Assembly: GCA_005784505.1 (NCBI GenBank) | Contig: VCAZ01000038.1 | Location: 1,027,898-1,091,897 of the forward strand | DNA: 64,000 bases | Direction: 5' to 3' | Source: Bagarius yarrelli | Taxonomy: Eukaryota; Chordata; Actinopteri; Siluriformes; Sisoridae | In this document: positions 1-11,290 of the stretch, piece by piece | How positions within the stretch are numbered: position 1 is the stretch's first letter | How the letters are laid out: every line of letters starts with the position of its first letter | Notes under the pieces: generated by a model | Database searches by the model: none | Told to the model about the DNA's origin: nothing | What the model saw: the letters and a program-made list of their open reading frames with translations, nothing else | Position numbers and translations under genes: made by a program

Positions 1-479
1 AACACCTTAGGGTCCAGATGGGTCTCCCCCGGGACAGTACGTGCATTGTGGGTACACTTTCGGATCTACACCAATTTAGTGAAGTCGGTAAATCTCAAAC
101 CTTTATTTGCTGATATGTTTTAAGTATATAATATATTTATACTATACTAAAAATATACCAAATAAAAAGAATTCAATTGCTTGTAATTGCCTAAAATAAA
201 ATATTGTAATCGAATGTTGTCCAATACAAACACTTCTCACCTTAGGGACAGAGCAGGATATATGTCATTACATATAATTGTGCAGGTTTTGGTCTAATAT
301 TAACATTTCTATAATTTTACCCAATTTACCAACTTTCATAGTTTTTAAGTTTCATATAAAAATTTTATATCTACCTGAGAAAGTTTTATGTAGAAATTCC
401 CATTAGACCTTTAAAAGAAATAACTCTGGGTTATCTTGTTTATTTGTTTTACACTGCTCATACATTTTAATTTTTTAGA
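1..479. other. AT-rich intergenic, no feature recognised
   Basis: No convincing exon, RNA gene or repeat recognised on either strand. It is about 70% A+T. Confidence 0.5.
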
Positions 480-1085
480 TTAAGAGTTAAATGTGTAGGT
501 TTGAAAAATGCTAACTGTAGCCTGATAGCATAGACTAGATGACCAGAAACAACATTACTACAATACATCAAAAAAACATTATAGTGCAGTAACAGTACTA
601 AAAAAACCTAATATAAAAATAATACCTGGTTACTGCTGCTGGAGTTGAAGTAATTCCTAAAGTTACACAAATTACATACTCTATTTGTTACTATCAAAAC
701 ACATCAAAATCCAATCACACCATATTCCTACCTGTCTAAAAGTAATACTGTAACCATGACATTATTTTTTAGACCCTTGGACTCCTGTAGTCGACTCCAG
801 AGTGAAAACACAACACAGAGATTAATTCAGATTTTTACCTTTTGCTAATGACAGGGTTGCCAGATAGAGTTAAAACTGTCCATTTCATGAACTTGAAAAA
901 GTTTCTGGTGTCATCTTTTACACTTGGTAGTGTTCAATAATTAACCTGTAAAGAAATTTACACGTTTCAAAACCGCATGGTTGATCCCGGCCTTAGTACT
1001 TGCACAACCGCCCAAATTGATGGGATAATTTGCCAATCTGGCAGTCCTGCTTTAACACATATTCTGTATTTGTGAACAGGTACGC
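480..1085 (+). repeat. Dispersed repeat 'A' (unnamed, DNA-element remnant?)
   Basis: Shares long blocks with 10985-11290 (ctaactgtagcctgatagca; actatcaaaacacaycaaa; ccaatcacaccatatt; the 'gacccttggactcctgtag' block). A short block recurs near 33900-33970. It also carries the 'ggttgccagat' / 'ccaatctggca' pair in inverted order (853-864 and 1034-1044), as in many fish DNA elements. Family name unknown. Confidence 0.6.
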
Positions 1086-1089
1086 AAAT

Positions 1090-1430
1090 AAAGTGGTTAG
1101 CACTGTTGCCTCACAGCAAGGAGGCCCGGGTTCGATTCCTGGCCAGGGGGTCTTTCTGTGTGGAGTTTGCATGTTCTCCCCGTCCTTGCGTGGGTTTACT
1201 CTGGGTTCTCCGGTTTCCTCCCACAGTCCAAAAACATGTATGTTAGGTTGATTGGTGATTCTAAATTGCCCATAGGAGTGAGTGTATGTGTGGCCCTGCG
1301 ATGGACTGGCGACCTGTCCAGGGTGTACCCCCCCGCCCTTCGCCCTTGCAAAGGCGGCTGGGATGGGCTCCAGCAGACCCTGTGACCCTGAATTAGGGAA
1401 AAAGAGGGTATAAAAAATGAATGAATGAAT
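1090..1430 (+). mobile_element. SINE family I copy (tRNA head, L2/Maui-like tail)
   Basis: tRNA-like head with A/B-box-like motifs (gtggttagcactgttgcctc; gggttcgattcctgg). It is followed by the fish-wide body 'gtggagtttgcatgttctcc', 'cacagtccaaaaacatgta', 'gatggactggcgacctgtcc' and a (GAAT)n end. Best-preserved copy in the window. Confidence 0.85.
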
Positions 1431-2478
1431 ATATTATTTAAAGTATTGTCTCTGCTTGATTTCTCTGGAAAGCATTAAACATTAAATTACACAGCTACAT
1501 GTTGTCAGTCTGGTAGCCTAGTGGGTATTATTACACTCTGGGTGACCCGGTTCAATTCTGACTCTTGGACCTTTAATTATATTTTCAAAAATGTCCAAAA
1601 AGTGCATATGTAAGTAAATGTATTATAGGAATATATTTTAGCAGACATATATTTTCGGCCATTTTTGCGTATTTTCAAATAGATTTCAAAATATCGAGAT
1701 ATATTTTTTTTGAATCATATAGGAATTGAATCTTAATGTGTTACTGTGCCACCTCACAGCTTTAGAACCTTTAAGCCTGATCTTATGTTACTGTCTAATT
1801 AAAAGTTCCTCTAATTGAATTTCCTCTCATGGTCTCTATTTAATTTCATAAGAATGTGTGTGGTTGTCCTAGAATAAAAATCATCCCATTCAGCGTGTAT
1901 TTTTTATTTTTTCGAGATCAACAGCTGCAGTCACAATTTGTGTGTGCATGTGTTTTATACTTTTTCCCTCAGTGTGATAAACCTTCCAACTCATTGAGCT
2001 TTAAAACAGAGATGGGTGTGATGTATATTGTTAAACGTATATTCACGTACATTAAGTACCTCCACGGCGAATCTCGGTGGTGTACGTTTGTAATGAAAAC
2101 CTCAGCAATAACTCTTTAAATGGTGAAATGTTGGTTGGTTAGTGGGCCAGTGTTAAAAGCATGGTTGCACTTTATTGCGAGTGGGCTTTCAGAAGGGATT
2201 AACTGGTGGCTGAACACAAAACCGCAGCTATAACAACAGCGAGATCACTTTTTTTTTCTCTCTAAAACTGTCAGTGTAAATAATGTTGTTTCATACTTTT
2301 AAGAGATTTCATGGGGGGAAAAAAATCTTCATATCTCTGGCAAGCATGGAAAACAGGTGTGTGTGTGTGTGTGTGTGTGTGTGCAGCTTGGCTTTATTGT
2401 AAGCTGTAAGTTTTGACTGTTGATGAGAGGAATTTAGTATATTTTGTGGTCTGGAGACTCTGTGGGAAACATAAAGTT
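1431..2478. other. Intergenic; tRNA-like SINE head fragment and (TG)n
   Basis: 1505-1570 resembles another tRNA-derived head (gtagcctagtgggtatta ... ggttcaattctgac). A (TG)13 tract lies near 2358-2383. No coding exon recognised. Confidence 0.4.
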
Positions 2479-2690
2479 AAAGACTTAAAACAGTGATGGG
2501 TAATAACAGTGTTATAAATAAACAGCGTTACTAACGCAGACACAGAGTTATTAAACGAATCCCCCCCCCCCGTTCTTACGCCGTTACCGCCGTTATAATA
2601 ATTGAGCTTAATGAAACATTTTTTTATCCGAGTATGCTCTCGTTCAGTCATATGACCCAGGATGTACTATATAGCATGAATACGGATAGT
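2479..2690. repeat. Possible hAT-like remnant ('gtaacgcgttac' type)
   Basis: Contains 'gatgggtaataacagtgtta', 'cagcgttactaacgcag', a C11 run, and 'cgccgttaccgccgttat', resembling the terminal part of a common fish hAT-type repeat. Weak call. Confidence 0.35.
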
Positions 2691-2978
2691 ATGAATGAAA
2701 ACGGGACGTACTACAGGATTCGGAGGCTGGCAAGTCCAACGAGTTCAAAGTTCTCGTTCAGAATCTGAAGTATAAACACTATTTATCTCTCATTGAGGTG
2801 AAACACAAGACGGTTTATTAAATATGTAACTTATAATCAGGAAGAAAGTGTAATTCTAATCTAATGAATCACCTCACATCGTCACATGACCACACAATTA
2901 AAATAGTGTAGATTAGTGTACAAGTTTTTTTTTAAAATAATACCTTATTTTACTATTGCATTCATTTAAACTATTTAA

Positions 2979-3192
2979 ACTCACTCACTCACTTACTCAC
3001 TCACTTACTCACTCACTCACTCACTCACTCACTCACTCACTTACTCACTCACTCACTCACTCACTCACTCACTCACTCACTCACTCACTCTCTCACTCAC
3101 TCACACTCACTCACTCACTCACTTACTCGCTCATGCTCTTTCTCCCTCTCTCTTTCTCTCACTCCCTCACTCACTCACTCACTTATCCTCTC
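2979..3192. repeat. (ACTC)n microsatellite, first block
   Basis: About 210 bp of nearly pure ACTC tetranucleotides with occasional ACTT. A long Thr-His-Ser-Leu frame is an artefact. Confidence 0.95.
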
Positions 3193-3255
3193 TCTTAAAT
3201 ACATGAATTGCCTCACTCGGTCAAGTGCACTACTAAAACAGACCATTAAAAATTA
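3193..3255. repeat. Left arm of 63-bp inverted repeat
   Basis: Near-perfect reverse complement of 4142-4204 (about one mismatch over 63 bp). It contains ctcactcggtcaagtgcact. The two arms are 886 bp apart. Confidence 0.9.
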
Positions 3256-3257
3256 AA

Positions 3258-3475
3258 ACTCACTCACTCACTTATCCTCTCACTTACTCACTCACTCACT
3301 CACTTACTCATGCTCTCTCACTCAATCACTGTCTCACTCACTCACTCACTTACTCATGCTCTTTCTCTCTCTCTCACTCACTCACTCACTTACTCTATCA
3401 CTTACTCACTCACTCACTCTCTCTCTGTCTCTCTCTTTCACTTTCACTCTCCTCTCCTCTCCTCTCTCTCTCTCA
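3258..3475. repeat. (ACTC)n/(CT)n microsatellite, second block
   Basis: ACTC tetramers grading into CT-rich sequence, ending at a 'ctctctctctcag' that resembles a splice acceptor. No supported exon follows. Confidence 0.85.
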
Positions 3476-4141
3476 GGCTCCGCCTTTTATCTTCCCCAAA
3501 TTTTTTTCAAACAGAATCAGGCCAAAGATTATGCAGAACATGTAGAGCAACAGATTCTTCAGAACTGCAGAGTGTAGGTCAGCCAGAGGCATTTCCCAAA
3601 GTGCTTTGCTGCTCTGACCCAACACTTTACATGCTCTGGTGTCACAGCAATTGCTGCCACATGCTTTCTGAAGGTGGTGTGTGTGTGTCTGTCTTGTGTC
3701 TTCCTTGAGAAGGACATTTATCAAGGAGCAATAATGATAAAAACAACAACAACAAACATCATTTTCATTTCCCCACCTCACATCCAGTGGCGCAGGAAAA
3801 TCTGGAGTCCATCTCAGGGACTCGGGTTGGAACAAGGGTGTCAACCCATTGCAGTGCATAAACACACACACACTCTATAAACAATTAAAAAATATTAATC
3901 GTCATCACAAACATGTATTATGGCTTAAACTGTGGATGGAAGTGTATATCAAACTTTAGACGACAAAAATATCTTCATTTTTAAGCCGTCATGCAACAAA
4001 ATATGCATAAAAAAAGAAATCACACACTTTTAATGAACAGCTGGCTGCTAAACTGAAGGTCTGGTGGCACTCAAAAAATGTCAGGCTTGCTGCTGAACAG
4101 CAAACACCAATGAAAAGTATTAAAACATTACAGCACTGCCC

Positions 4142-4204
4142 TAATTTTTAATGGTCTGTTTTAGTAGTGCACATGACCGAGTGAGGCAATTCATGTATTT
4201 AAGA
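4142..4204. repeat. Right arm of 63-bp inverted repeat
   Basis: Reverse complement of 3193-3255. Conserved block: tttagtagtgcacatgaccg. Confidence 0.9.
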
Positions 4205-4385
4205 AGCACGGATGTGATTAAACTTTGAAGTTTTCACAAATGCACAGGGTTTTATTGAGCATGTCAACTGTAAGTAAAGCAATCACACGTTTCTTTTCAT
4301 GGCTTTGTGGTCATGACTGGAATCTATAAATATCAGCATGATGCTAGGCTTGGTGTTTTTTCTTGAATGCGTAATTTTAATATCT

Positions 4386-4651
4386 ACCCTTCCTTCCTTT
4401 CTTTCTTTCTCCTTTTTTTATTCTTTCCTTCCATCCTTGTTTTTTTTTTTACAATTTTATTTTAATTTCAATTTGTAATTTCAATTTACTCTTCCTACCT
4501 TCCTCATTTTTTATTTCCTTTATTCTCCTTCCTTCCTTTGTTTTTTACAATTTTGTTTTAATTAAAATTTGTAATTTCAGTTTACTCTTCCTTCCTTCCT
4601 TCCTTCCTTCCTTCCTTCCTTCCTTCCTTCCTTCCTTCCTTCCTTCCTTCG
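4386..4651. repeat. (CCTT)n pyrimidine-rich region
   Basis: Interrupted CCTT tracts ending in about 17 perfect TTCC units (4586-4650). An internal duplication of 'ttttacaattttrttttaat...gtaatttca...tttactcttcc' is visible at about 4449-4495 and 4547-4590. Confidence 0.85.
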
Positions 4652-4835
4652 AAGTTGCTTTCCCAGTTTTAGTGGCTAACATCTCCAAGTGTTGGTAGCA
4701 ATTCAGCTGAATTTACCTCACAAAAAGATTCGAAGATAAACGATAAAAAGAAAAAAAAATCGAGAAAAGGTGCTCGAAGTAAGAAGAAGCAGCAGCAGGT
4801 TTGCGCTTCCTGCTCAATTTACAGTCTGTGATATT

Positions 4836-5010
4836 TACATTTACACTGAGCGACTTACATGTATCTCTTTTCTTTTTACACAACTGAGGGTTAAGGGCCT
4901 TGCTCAGGCGCCCAGCAATGGTTGCTCGATGGAGCTGGGAATTAAACCCATAATCGTCAGGTTGGTAGTTCAACACCTTAACCATGAGCCACCACTTCCC
5001 TGTAGTACCG
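4836..5010 (-). mobile_element. SINE family II copy (tRNA-derived)
   Basis: Minus-strand copy. It has the tail 'gagcgacttacat', middle 'gggttaagggccttgctcag', and head 'gaccaccacttcccctg'-like with 'cttaaccatgagccacca' (A box reversed). Same family as the copies near 40187 and 58897. Confidence 0.8.
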
Positions 5011-5300
5011 TGCTTAGTACCTTGCGCAATCCTCAGCTCATAGTTCATTACTGCGTAACCCTTTCCCATGCCATTTTAACGTCTTTCAATTTTTGATGTG
5101 TTTTTCCCTTTACCTACTAATCGTTACCTTTCACTCCATTATTTATTTAATTACTTTTATTTGCTAGACGTCCCCTTATCGCCGCGATTTCACTGAAGTT
5201 TATTATTTATAGATGGGTATTATTTATTTATGAATTAATTTTTTTCCTTTGCTTACAATGTTTATAATGAATTTCCCAACACTATCTTACTATTTCTCTT

Positions 5301-5308
<8 letters not shown>

Positions 5309-5335
<27 letters not shown>
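5309..5335. repeat. Poly(T) run
   Basis: About 27 consecutive T. It could be a retroposon poly(A) tail on the minus strand, but no element body is recognisable beside it. Confidence 0.8.
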
Positions 5336-5339
<4 letters not shown>

Positions 5340-6570
5340 ATATACTCTAAGGAAGTTGTAAACATGAAAGACACAAGTATGACTGGAAAAAAAAAGGTAT
5401 AAATGGTTATAAACTGTCGTAGTACCTTAATGTTAAAAACAAGTGGGTCCCACTGCGATAAAAATAGCCTCTTTGGACTCATTTGTAGTTCCAGGTTTTT
5501 CCACATACATACGGGTGTGTGTGGGTGTGTGTGTGTGTGTGGCCCTCCACCCGTCCTCGATGATAACCTCTAAAAGTATAAAATGGATCTCCCAGGAGTC
5601 AGGCCTTCATATTGCCGAGCACTCTATTACCAGCAGAGAGACTTTACAATCCGAAAAACAGCTGTGCTTCAGGCCTCATGCTGAAGAAGGAAAAAAAAAA
5701 AAACTTTGAACGTCCCTTTAGAAATGCTTTTTTGCTTTTCTCCCATTTTTATCAGAAATATAGAAATACCCACCCAGTTCTGTCATGTGTGATTGGTTCT
5801 CTTCCAACTATGACATGCTACAACTCATCTGGTTCTAGTTAGGGTGGAGCACCCTGTGGAGAGAATTGAATGCAAATGTCATTACAGAATCGATAAAGCC
5901 ATTTTAGCTTGTTTGGATATACTTAGGAGATAAAAATGGGTACTTGATAGTCATCTTCAGAAATTGGCATGCAGCAAGTGCATTTTAACGTCAATTTACC
6001 CAGCAATTGCGCTTACAGAACTTTCACTTCCAGCTTCCAGAAAGGAAAAACTGTCATGGTTGTAGCCGTGTAGGGACATTATTGCTTCAATGCAAAGGTT
6101 ACAATTCCATTTCTACCGAAAGACTATAGTAAAATACTGCTGGAAATACATGTTGTATCCATGAGCTGTAAATGCAGAACCTGAATTAAAACGAAATAGA
6201 AAAAAATGTCATGGCTGAAGGATTTTCAGAACTTTTTTGTCTTGCTGCAGTTTTGGGTCAGTGACCTTTATTTATCTATAATTTTTTAACATACAGAATA
6301 AAATAAAAATTAAAGTGAAATCAGCTAACAGTGTATTCAATTCTATTTATTTTTATTTGTTTTGTGCTTTTAACAATGGACATTGTCTCAAAGCAGCTTT
6401 ACACAGAACTCGTTCTAATTAAAAAAAATAAAAAAAAAAAAAAGGGTCATTTTGTCCCTACTGGACAAGCTGGTGGTGACTGTAAAGAAACTTTAAGTGG
6501 AACCAGACTCAAGAGGAAACCCATCCTCATCTTTATTACAGTTTATGTACTGGTGATCAAATGTAATGTA
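5336..6570. other. Intergenic, no gene recognised
   Basis: Contains a (GT)n at about 5516-5540 and A-rich runs at 5690 and 6420. No exon supported. Confidence 0.45.
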
Positions 6571-6755
6571 AAATACAGTGGTGGCTCCTGGTTAAGTTGC
6601 TGGACTACTAACCCAAAGATTGTCGGTTCTCTTCCCAGCTCCACCAAACCACCACTGTTGGGCCTCCACCTGCTCAGATGTATAAATTAGATCAATGTAA
6701 GTCGCTCTGGAAAAAGGCATCTGCAAAATGCTGTAAATGTAATGTAAAGTGTAGC
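6571..6755 (+). mobile_element. SINE family II copy
   Basis: Head 'gtggtggctcctggttaagt ... ggactactaacccaaagatt', B-box-like 'gtcggttctcttcccag', tail 'gtaagtcgctctgg ... ctgtaaatgtaatgtaa'. Partly decayed. Confidence 0.8.
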
Positions 6756-6834
6756 CTTGGGTGAGTTCCAATCCAAGCTTCTAGAATTTGAGCAAAGGGG
6801 CAAAAAAACTGATACCTTAGGGGCAAGTTTAACC

Positions 6835-7015
6835 CGTTCAGCCTCTATGTGCTGCCATGTTAATCTAATCTGCCTTCAGAATCAGTAGCGCTGGACAATG
6901 TAACTTAAACTATATTAGCAATGGGACTGTTTCTTTAACTAATCAGATTTTAGATTTGACTTAATGCCCACCATTAAGGCCCCTGATTGGTTAATTAGAG
7001 GAAAATAAATTTGAT
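6835..7015 (+). repeat. Dispersed repeat 'B' fragment
   Basis: Block 'tatgtgctgccatgttaatc taatct...cttcagaatcagtag' recurs at 45540-45660 and, in part, at 46068-46200, with 'gactgtttctttaac' and 'ccaatca' blocks in the same order. Confidence 0.65.
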
Positions 7016-7345
7016 TAGCGAAACATGTCTTTAGCGATCTGCACACATTAATACAGTTAAATTAGAATTTTCATAAGGAATCTGTGTTTGTTAAAGATTT
7101 CATCTCACTCGAGTGGGAGCCACATCTGATTTTTGACTATTTTGGACACTTTGTTTTGTTTCTTTTAATCAAAATCATTCAGATTGACATGATTACAAGT
7201 CACTTTTTTAATCTGATTATGCTGATTAAGTTCTGCTTAGTTGGAATGGAAAGTTGCACCCACACCGGCCCTTATAACGATAGGGTCTGATTTAGTTTAA
7301 GAAGACATTCATGAACTATTTAGTAATTAGAAGATAATTATACAG

Positions 7346-7695
7346 GGGCAGAACAGTTCGTATCCCCAGCAGGGGTATTTCTGTGTGGAGTTTGTATGTT
7401 CTTACTGGTTCACTCCAGGTACTCCGGTTTCCTTCAACAGTCCAAAAACATGTATGTTAGATTAATTGGTGATTCCAAATTGCCCATAGGAGTGAGTGTG
7501 TGTGTTTAGGTGTGGTTGTTTGTCTGTATGTGGCTCTGTGATGGACTGGTACCCTGTCCAGGGTGACCCCTGCTTTTCACCCAATGACAGCTTGGATAGG
7601 CTCCAGCAGATGGACGTGACCCTTATTAGGAATAGGCGGATATAGACAATTGATTGATGGATGGATGGATGGATGGATGGATGGATGGATGGATA
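7346..7695 (+). mobile_element. SINE family I copy ending in (GGAT)n
   Basis: Head decayed; body 'ctgtgtggagtttgtatgtt' to 'ggctccagcagatgg', then (GGAT)10 at about 7655-7694. The microsatellite starts exactly at the element's 3' end. Confidence 0.85.
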
Positions 7696-8505
7696 GAAGT
7701 TAATTATGCAACAAATAAACAAGAAATAAAAAACAAATGAGAAATTTTACAGCTACCTTGATAAAAAAAACAAAAATAAATGCCATATCCAGCAGTCACA
7801 TTCTTATGAAAATGTCCACCTAGATAAATCTGTTCCACTGTATATTTGAATATGCATTGACAATACTGACCTTATTACTTTGCATATCTGTAAATTGAGT
7901 AGGAGGCGGTTTTATTTTTGACACTATGTACACACGTTTTGTCAGATGCATTTTTAGTTTCCGTCTGGATTTGTTTTGCAGAATTAGTGACCTTTTATAC
8001 CGACTCGGTATCTATGCACACTTTTTACATAATGACATACTGTATTCCCAACCGAACCCTTGTTTTTGTTATTAGAGACACGTTTTTTTATACTTTCACT
8101 CGGGATGATTTTTGACTGTTTACCATTTTTCTAGCCTTCCCTCTGATTACATACGAAAGAGCATCAAACTCGTATTACAACCCTTCCAAGTCCGCAAGTT
8201 CAAATGCAGTATTCATTCCCTTTCTCTGAGGCAGCCTTTGATGCCAGCAGTGAACAATCATTCTAATTGGCCGTGACAATGCTGATGAAAACGTTTGAGA
8301 ACCGGCCGAAAAAACATGGATTGGAAAACTTAATCAATATCATTAATCACCCTCAGAACTCTCATGATAATTAGTTCTTCCTTATATCATACGCCAAAAG
8401 GACAAGTGCATGAAGGCCTTAGCTTTTCATGTACCAAGTTCAGCAGAACACCTCTTTCCTGCTTCTTACCACATAATCAGTTTTCCAGTAACAGAACACT
8501 AAGCA
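7696..8505. other. Intergenic, no gene recognised
   Basis: AT-rich with no repeat family or exon recognised. Confidence 0.4.
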
Positions 8506-8694
8506 GTACTGAGAACAGTTGGTAGAGAAATCATGTAGACTAGGAGAACTCAGGTCATCCTGACTGGAAAAGACGGGGGAAAGTGAGATTTAACTGTGTT
8601 CTTGGGTGTGCTCCTTAAATATCTTTCCTGCTTCACTTTGTTCAAACATGACACAACGTTGACATTGGAAGGCAGACGATATGGAGGTCTATCA
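8506..8694 (+). repeat. Direct repeat, left copy (189 bp)
   Basis: About 97% identical to 8892-9080 (offset exactly 386 bp). The pair brackets a SINE fragment. Confidence 0.95.
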
Positions 8695-8699
8695 AACAC

Positions 8700-8891
8700 A
8701 GGTATCTTAGATTGATTGGTGATTCCAATTTGCCCATAGGAGTAATAGTGTGTGTGTGTGTGTGTGGTTGTTTGTCTGTATGTGGCTTTGTGATGGACTG
8801 GTAACCTGTCCAGGGTGACCCCTGCCTTTTACTTAATGACAGCTGGGATTGGCTCCAGCAGATCTCCATGACCCTGATTAGGAATAAGCGG
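8700..8891 (+). mobile_element. SINE family I fragment (3' two thirds)
   Basis: Starts inside the body (gattgattggtgattccaat) with (TG)n and 'gatggactggtaacctgtcc', ending 'gattaggaataagcgg'. Flanked on both sides by the 189-bp direct repeat. Confidence 0.85.
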
Positions 8892-9080
8892 GTACTGAGA
8901 ACAGTTGATAGAGAAATCATGTAGACTAGAAGAACTCAGGTCATCCTGACTGGAAAAGACAGGGGAAAGTGAGATTTAACTGTGTTCTTGGGTGTGCTCC
9001 TTAAATATCTTTCCTGCTTCACTTTGTTCAAACATGACACAACGTTGACATTGGAAAGCAGACGATATGGAGGTCTATCA
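8892..9080 (+). repeat. Direct repeat, right copy (189 bp)
   Basis: Copy of 8506-8694 with only a handful of substitutions. Confidence 0.95.
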
Positions 9081-10984
9081 GATCCCAAAAAGGCGTAGTC
9101 GTCCTTCCTTTTTGGTATTATTTGAGGTTGGAACTATTTTCGCTCTTCTGGGCTGTGATGGATCAGGGTGTCTCTAAACTGTTATTCTAGCTGTACGGAT
9201 AAATTATAGCATCTTGGAATTTTATTTGGGCCACAGCGATGGACCCTGAGGCTCTTGATTATATTGCATCATTACAGATCTTTATTAGAAAAACTTTTTT
9301 TTTTTTTTTTTTCCTTCACACAGAAGCATTTCAGCTCTATTCTCTCAGCAGGCCAGCTCTAGTCTGTTAAAGTGAGGGCTGACGCTAGCTATTACAAATA
9401 CAGAGAAAAGAAAGGGAAAAAAAATAACATGACAGATCCAGAGCGAAGTGGCAGAAACCTGAACATAAAAAGGCTTTAATAAGCAGCATGCGATTTTATG
9501 AGAGAACGAGTGCGCCTTGCCCAGAGTGACATGAAGGCCTGGCGAACTTGTGCCTATCTGAATTCATCTCTGAACACAGTGCCAGACACAGCGCTGACTG
9601 GAGAGTGCATTCCGTGAGACAATAGCAAGGAACCGCGGTCTTGATCACTGTCACTTTTATCAGGCTGTTACGAGACCCGAGCCAATTTCCTTTTTTTTTT
9701 TCTCTTTAATAATTCTGTCTGGAAACTTTAAAGGATCTTGTAAAATGGGAGAGGCTAAGAAATTTTTAAAGAAACTACCTCAACTGGAAAGTTCTTATGC
9801 AAATGCAACAAGAGCAGCTGTACAAAGCCCAGAGTCTGCGCTGTCGGCTTCGGGCTGAAGGTGTTTGCTCGGGATCGTACCGCGTGTCGCCATCTTTAAA
9901 GTGGAGTTAAAGATGTGTGCTGTTTTTCTTGGCTATGACTTCGGTGTGGAAAATACAGTGCAGCAAAGTTTTTGTCTGATGTTTTTTACTTTTATCTGCG
10001 TTTTAAAGCACACACTGTGAAACATGCCACTGACACAACACCGCTCTTTTATCCCGAACTCAGTAAGGATGGTGTGCATTTAGGTTAAAAAAGATCCATT
10101 GGGTCATGTTTTATCATGTAATCGCAACCGTCACCTTTACCTGCAGGTATAAACAACATTTTGCTTGCTGTCATCAGAGGACTGAACTAATCCCGGAACT
10201 AATCTCTCATCTGTTGTCATTGTGAAAGACACATCATAATCTATGATCTATATTATTCTAACATTTCCTGTACGTAATAGATAAAGAAACTAATACAACA
10301 GACGCAATGAGAAATGGCATTTCTGTTTGTTATGCAGTATTGCCATTGCTCTACGATTATACCCTTATACCCTGTATCTTGTGGTCAAGTTGTCCAGAGT
10401 GTTACGTGAAGGGTTATTCTTCAAAATCACAAGCATATAAAAAAAAAAGCCTAGCGGATACAAAATATGGACAAATGTAGGACAAGCACATCTTCTGGCA
10501 CATATTAAGTCTGAAACTCTCTCCGTATCTTGGCATTTTGGTTAAACTCTGTCCAGGAAAGACTGGACTTCGAGCCCTAACCTAACCTGTTTCTGAAGTG
10601 AAGGCTTCTTAAAATTAGCTATGCTCTTTGATGGACATCATTACATTTTTAACATGTCAACAAAAGAGGATAGACTAGTGCTTAGTCCACTTATAGTGTG
10701 CACTGTTTGGCCAATTTTGGCCCCTATTTGCCACATTTACTGTTTGTAACTGTGTCTTGCGACAAGGTTAAAAGGATGCAGTTGTTTGGGCTGTCTAAAC
10801 TGTAATGTATGAAGTAGCATTAAAATCTTCCTTCACTAGAAGTAAGAGACTCAAACACCGTTCCAGCATGATAATGCCTTTGTGCACAAAGCACCGGAAC
10901 TTTATTCATTTTATGGTGAGTTAAAGTTGAAGTGGAAAACGTAAGTGTCCTGCACAGAGCCCTGACCTCAGTAGGAAAGGTTTT
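9081..10984. other. Intergenic; mixed-composition segment 9340-9900
   Basis: No exon recognised. 9340-9900 is less AT-rich and free of recognisable repeats (e.g. gcgccttgcccagagtgac, gaaccgcggtcttgatcac), the look of conserved non-coding DNA. This is a guess from composition only. Confidence 0.3.
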
Positions 10985-11290
10985 TGGAAAGTGCTAACTG
11001 TAGCCTGATAGCACTGAAAGTTTTTCCACAATTACTTTTCCAAATAATACCCAATTACACACTGCTGCTCTAGTTAAAATAATTCATAAAGACACACAAA
11101 CTGAGTTACTATCAAAACACAACAAATCCAATCACACCATATTGTCCAGGAGAAATACTGTAACCCTGATGTCGTCTTTTAGACCCTTTGACTCCTATAG
11201 CCTGTAGTCTTTTTTCTGCAGTACATATATTGCCCAATCTGGCAACCCTGACTGATCATGCATCCTGTCCTGCGAGGTTCGCAAATAAAT
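10985..11290 (+). repeat. Dispersed repeat 'A', second copy
   Basis: Matches 480-1085 in several collinear blocks, with internal deletions. It ends 'gcccaatctggcaaccctg'. Confidence 0.6.

Noticed and set aside
1090..1150. tRNA gene
   Set aside because: A- and B-box-like motifs are present but the cloverleaf is incomplete and the sequence continues into a SINE body; the same holds for the heads at 6571, 16975, 31175, 40187 and others.
3476..3577. Exon after 'ctctctctctcag' at 3464-3476
   Set aside because: The acceptor-like end is simply the end of the CT microsatellite; the following frame has no family similarity and no clear donor in phase.
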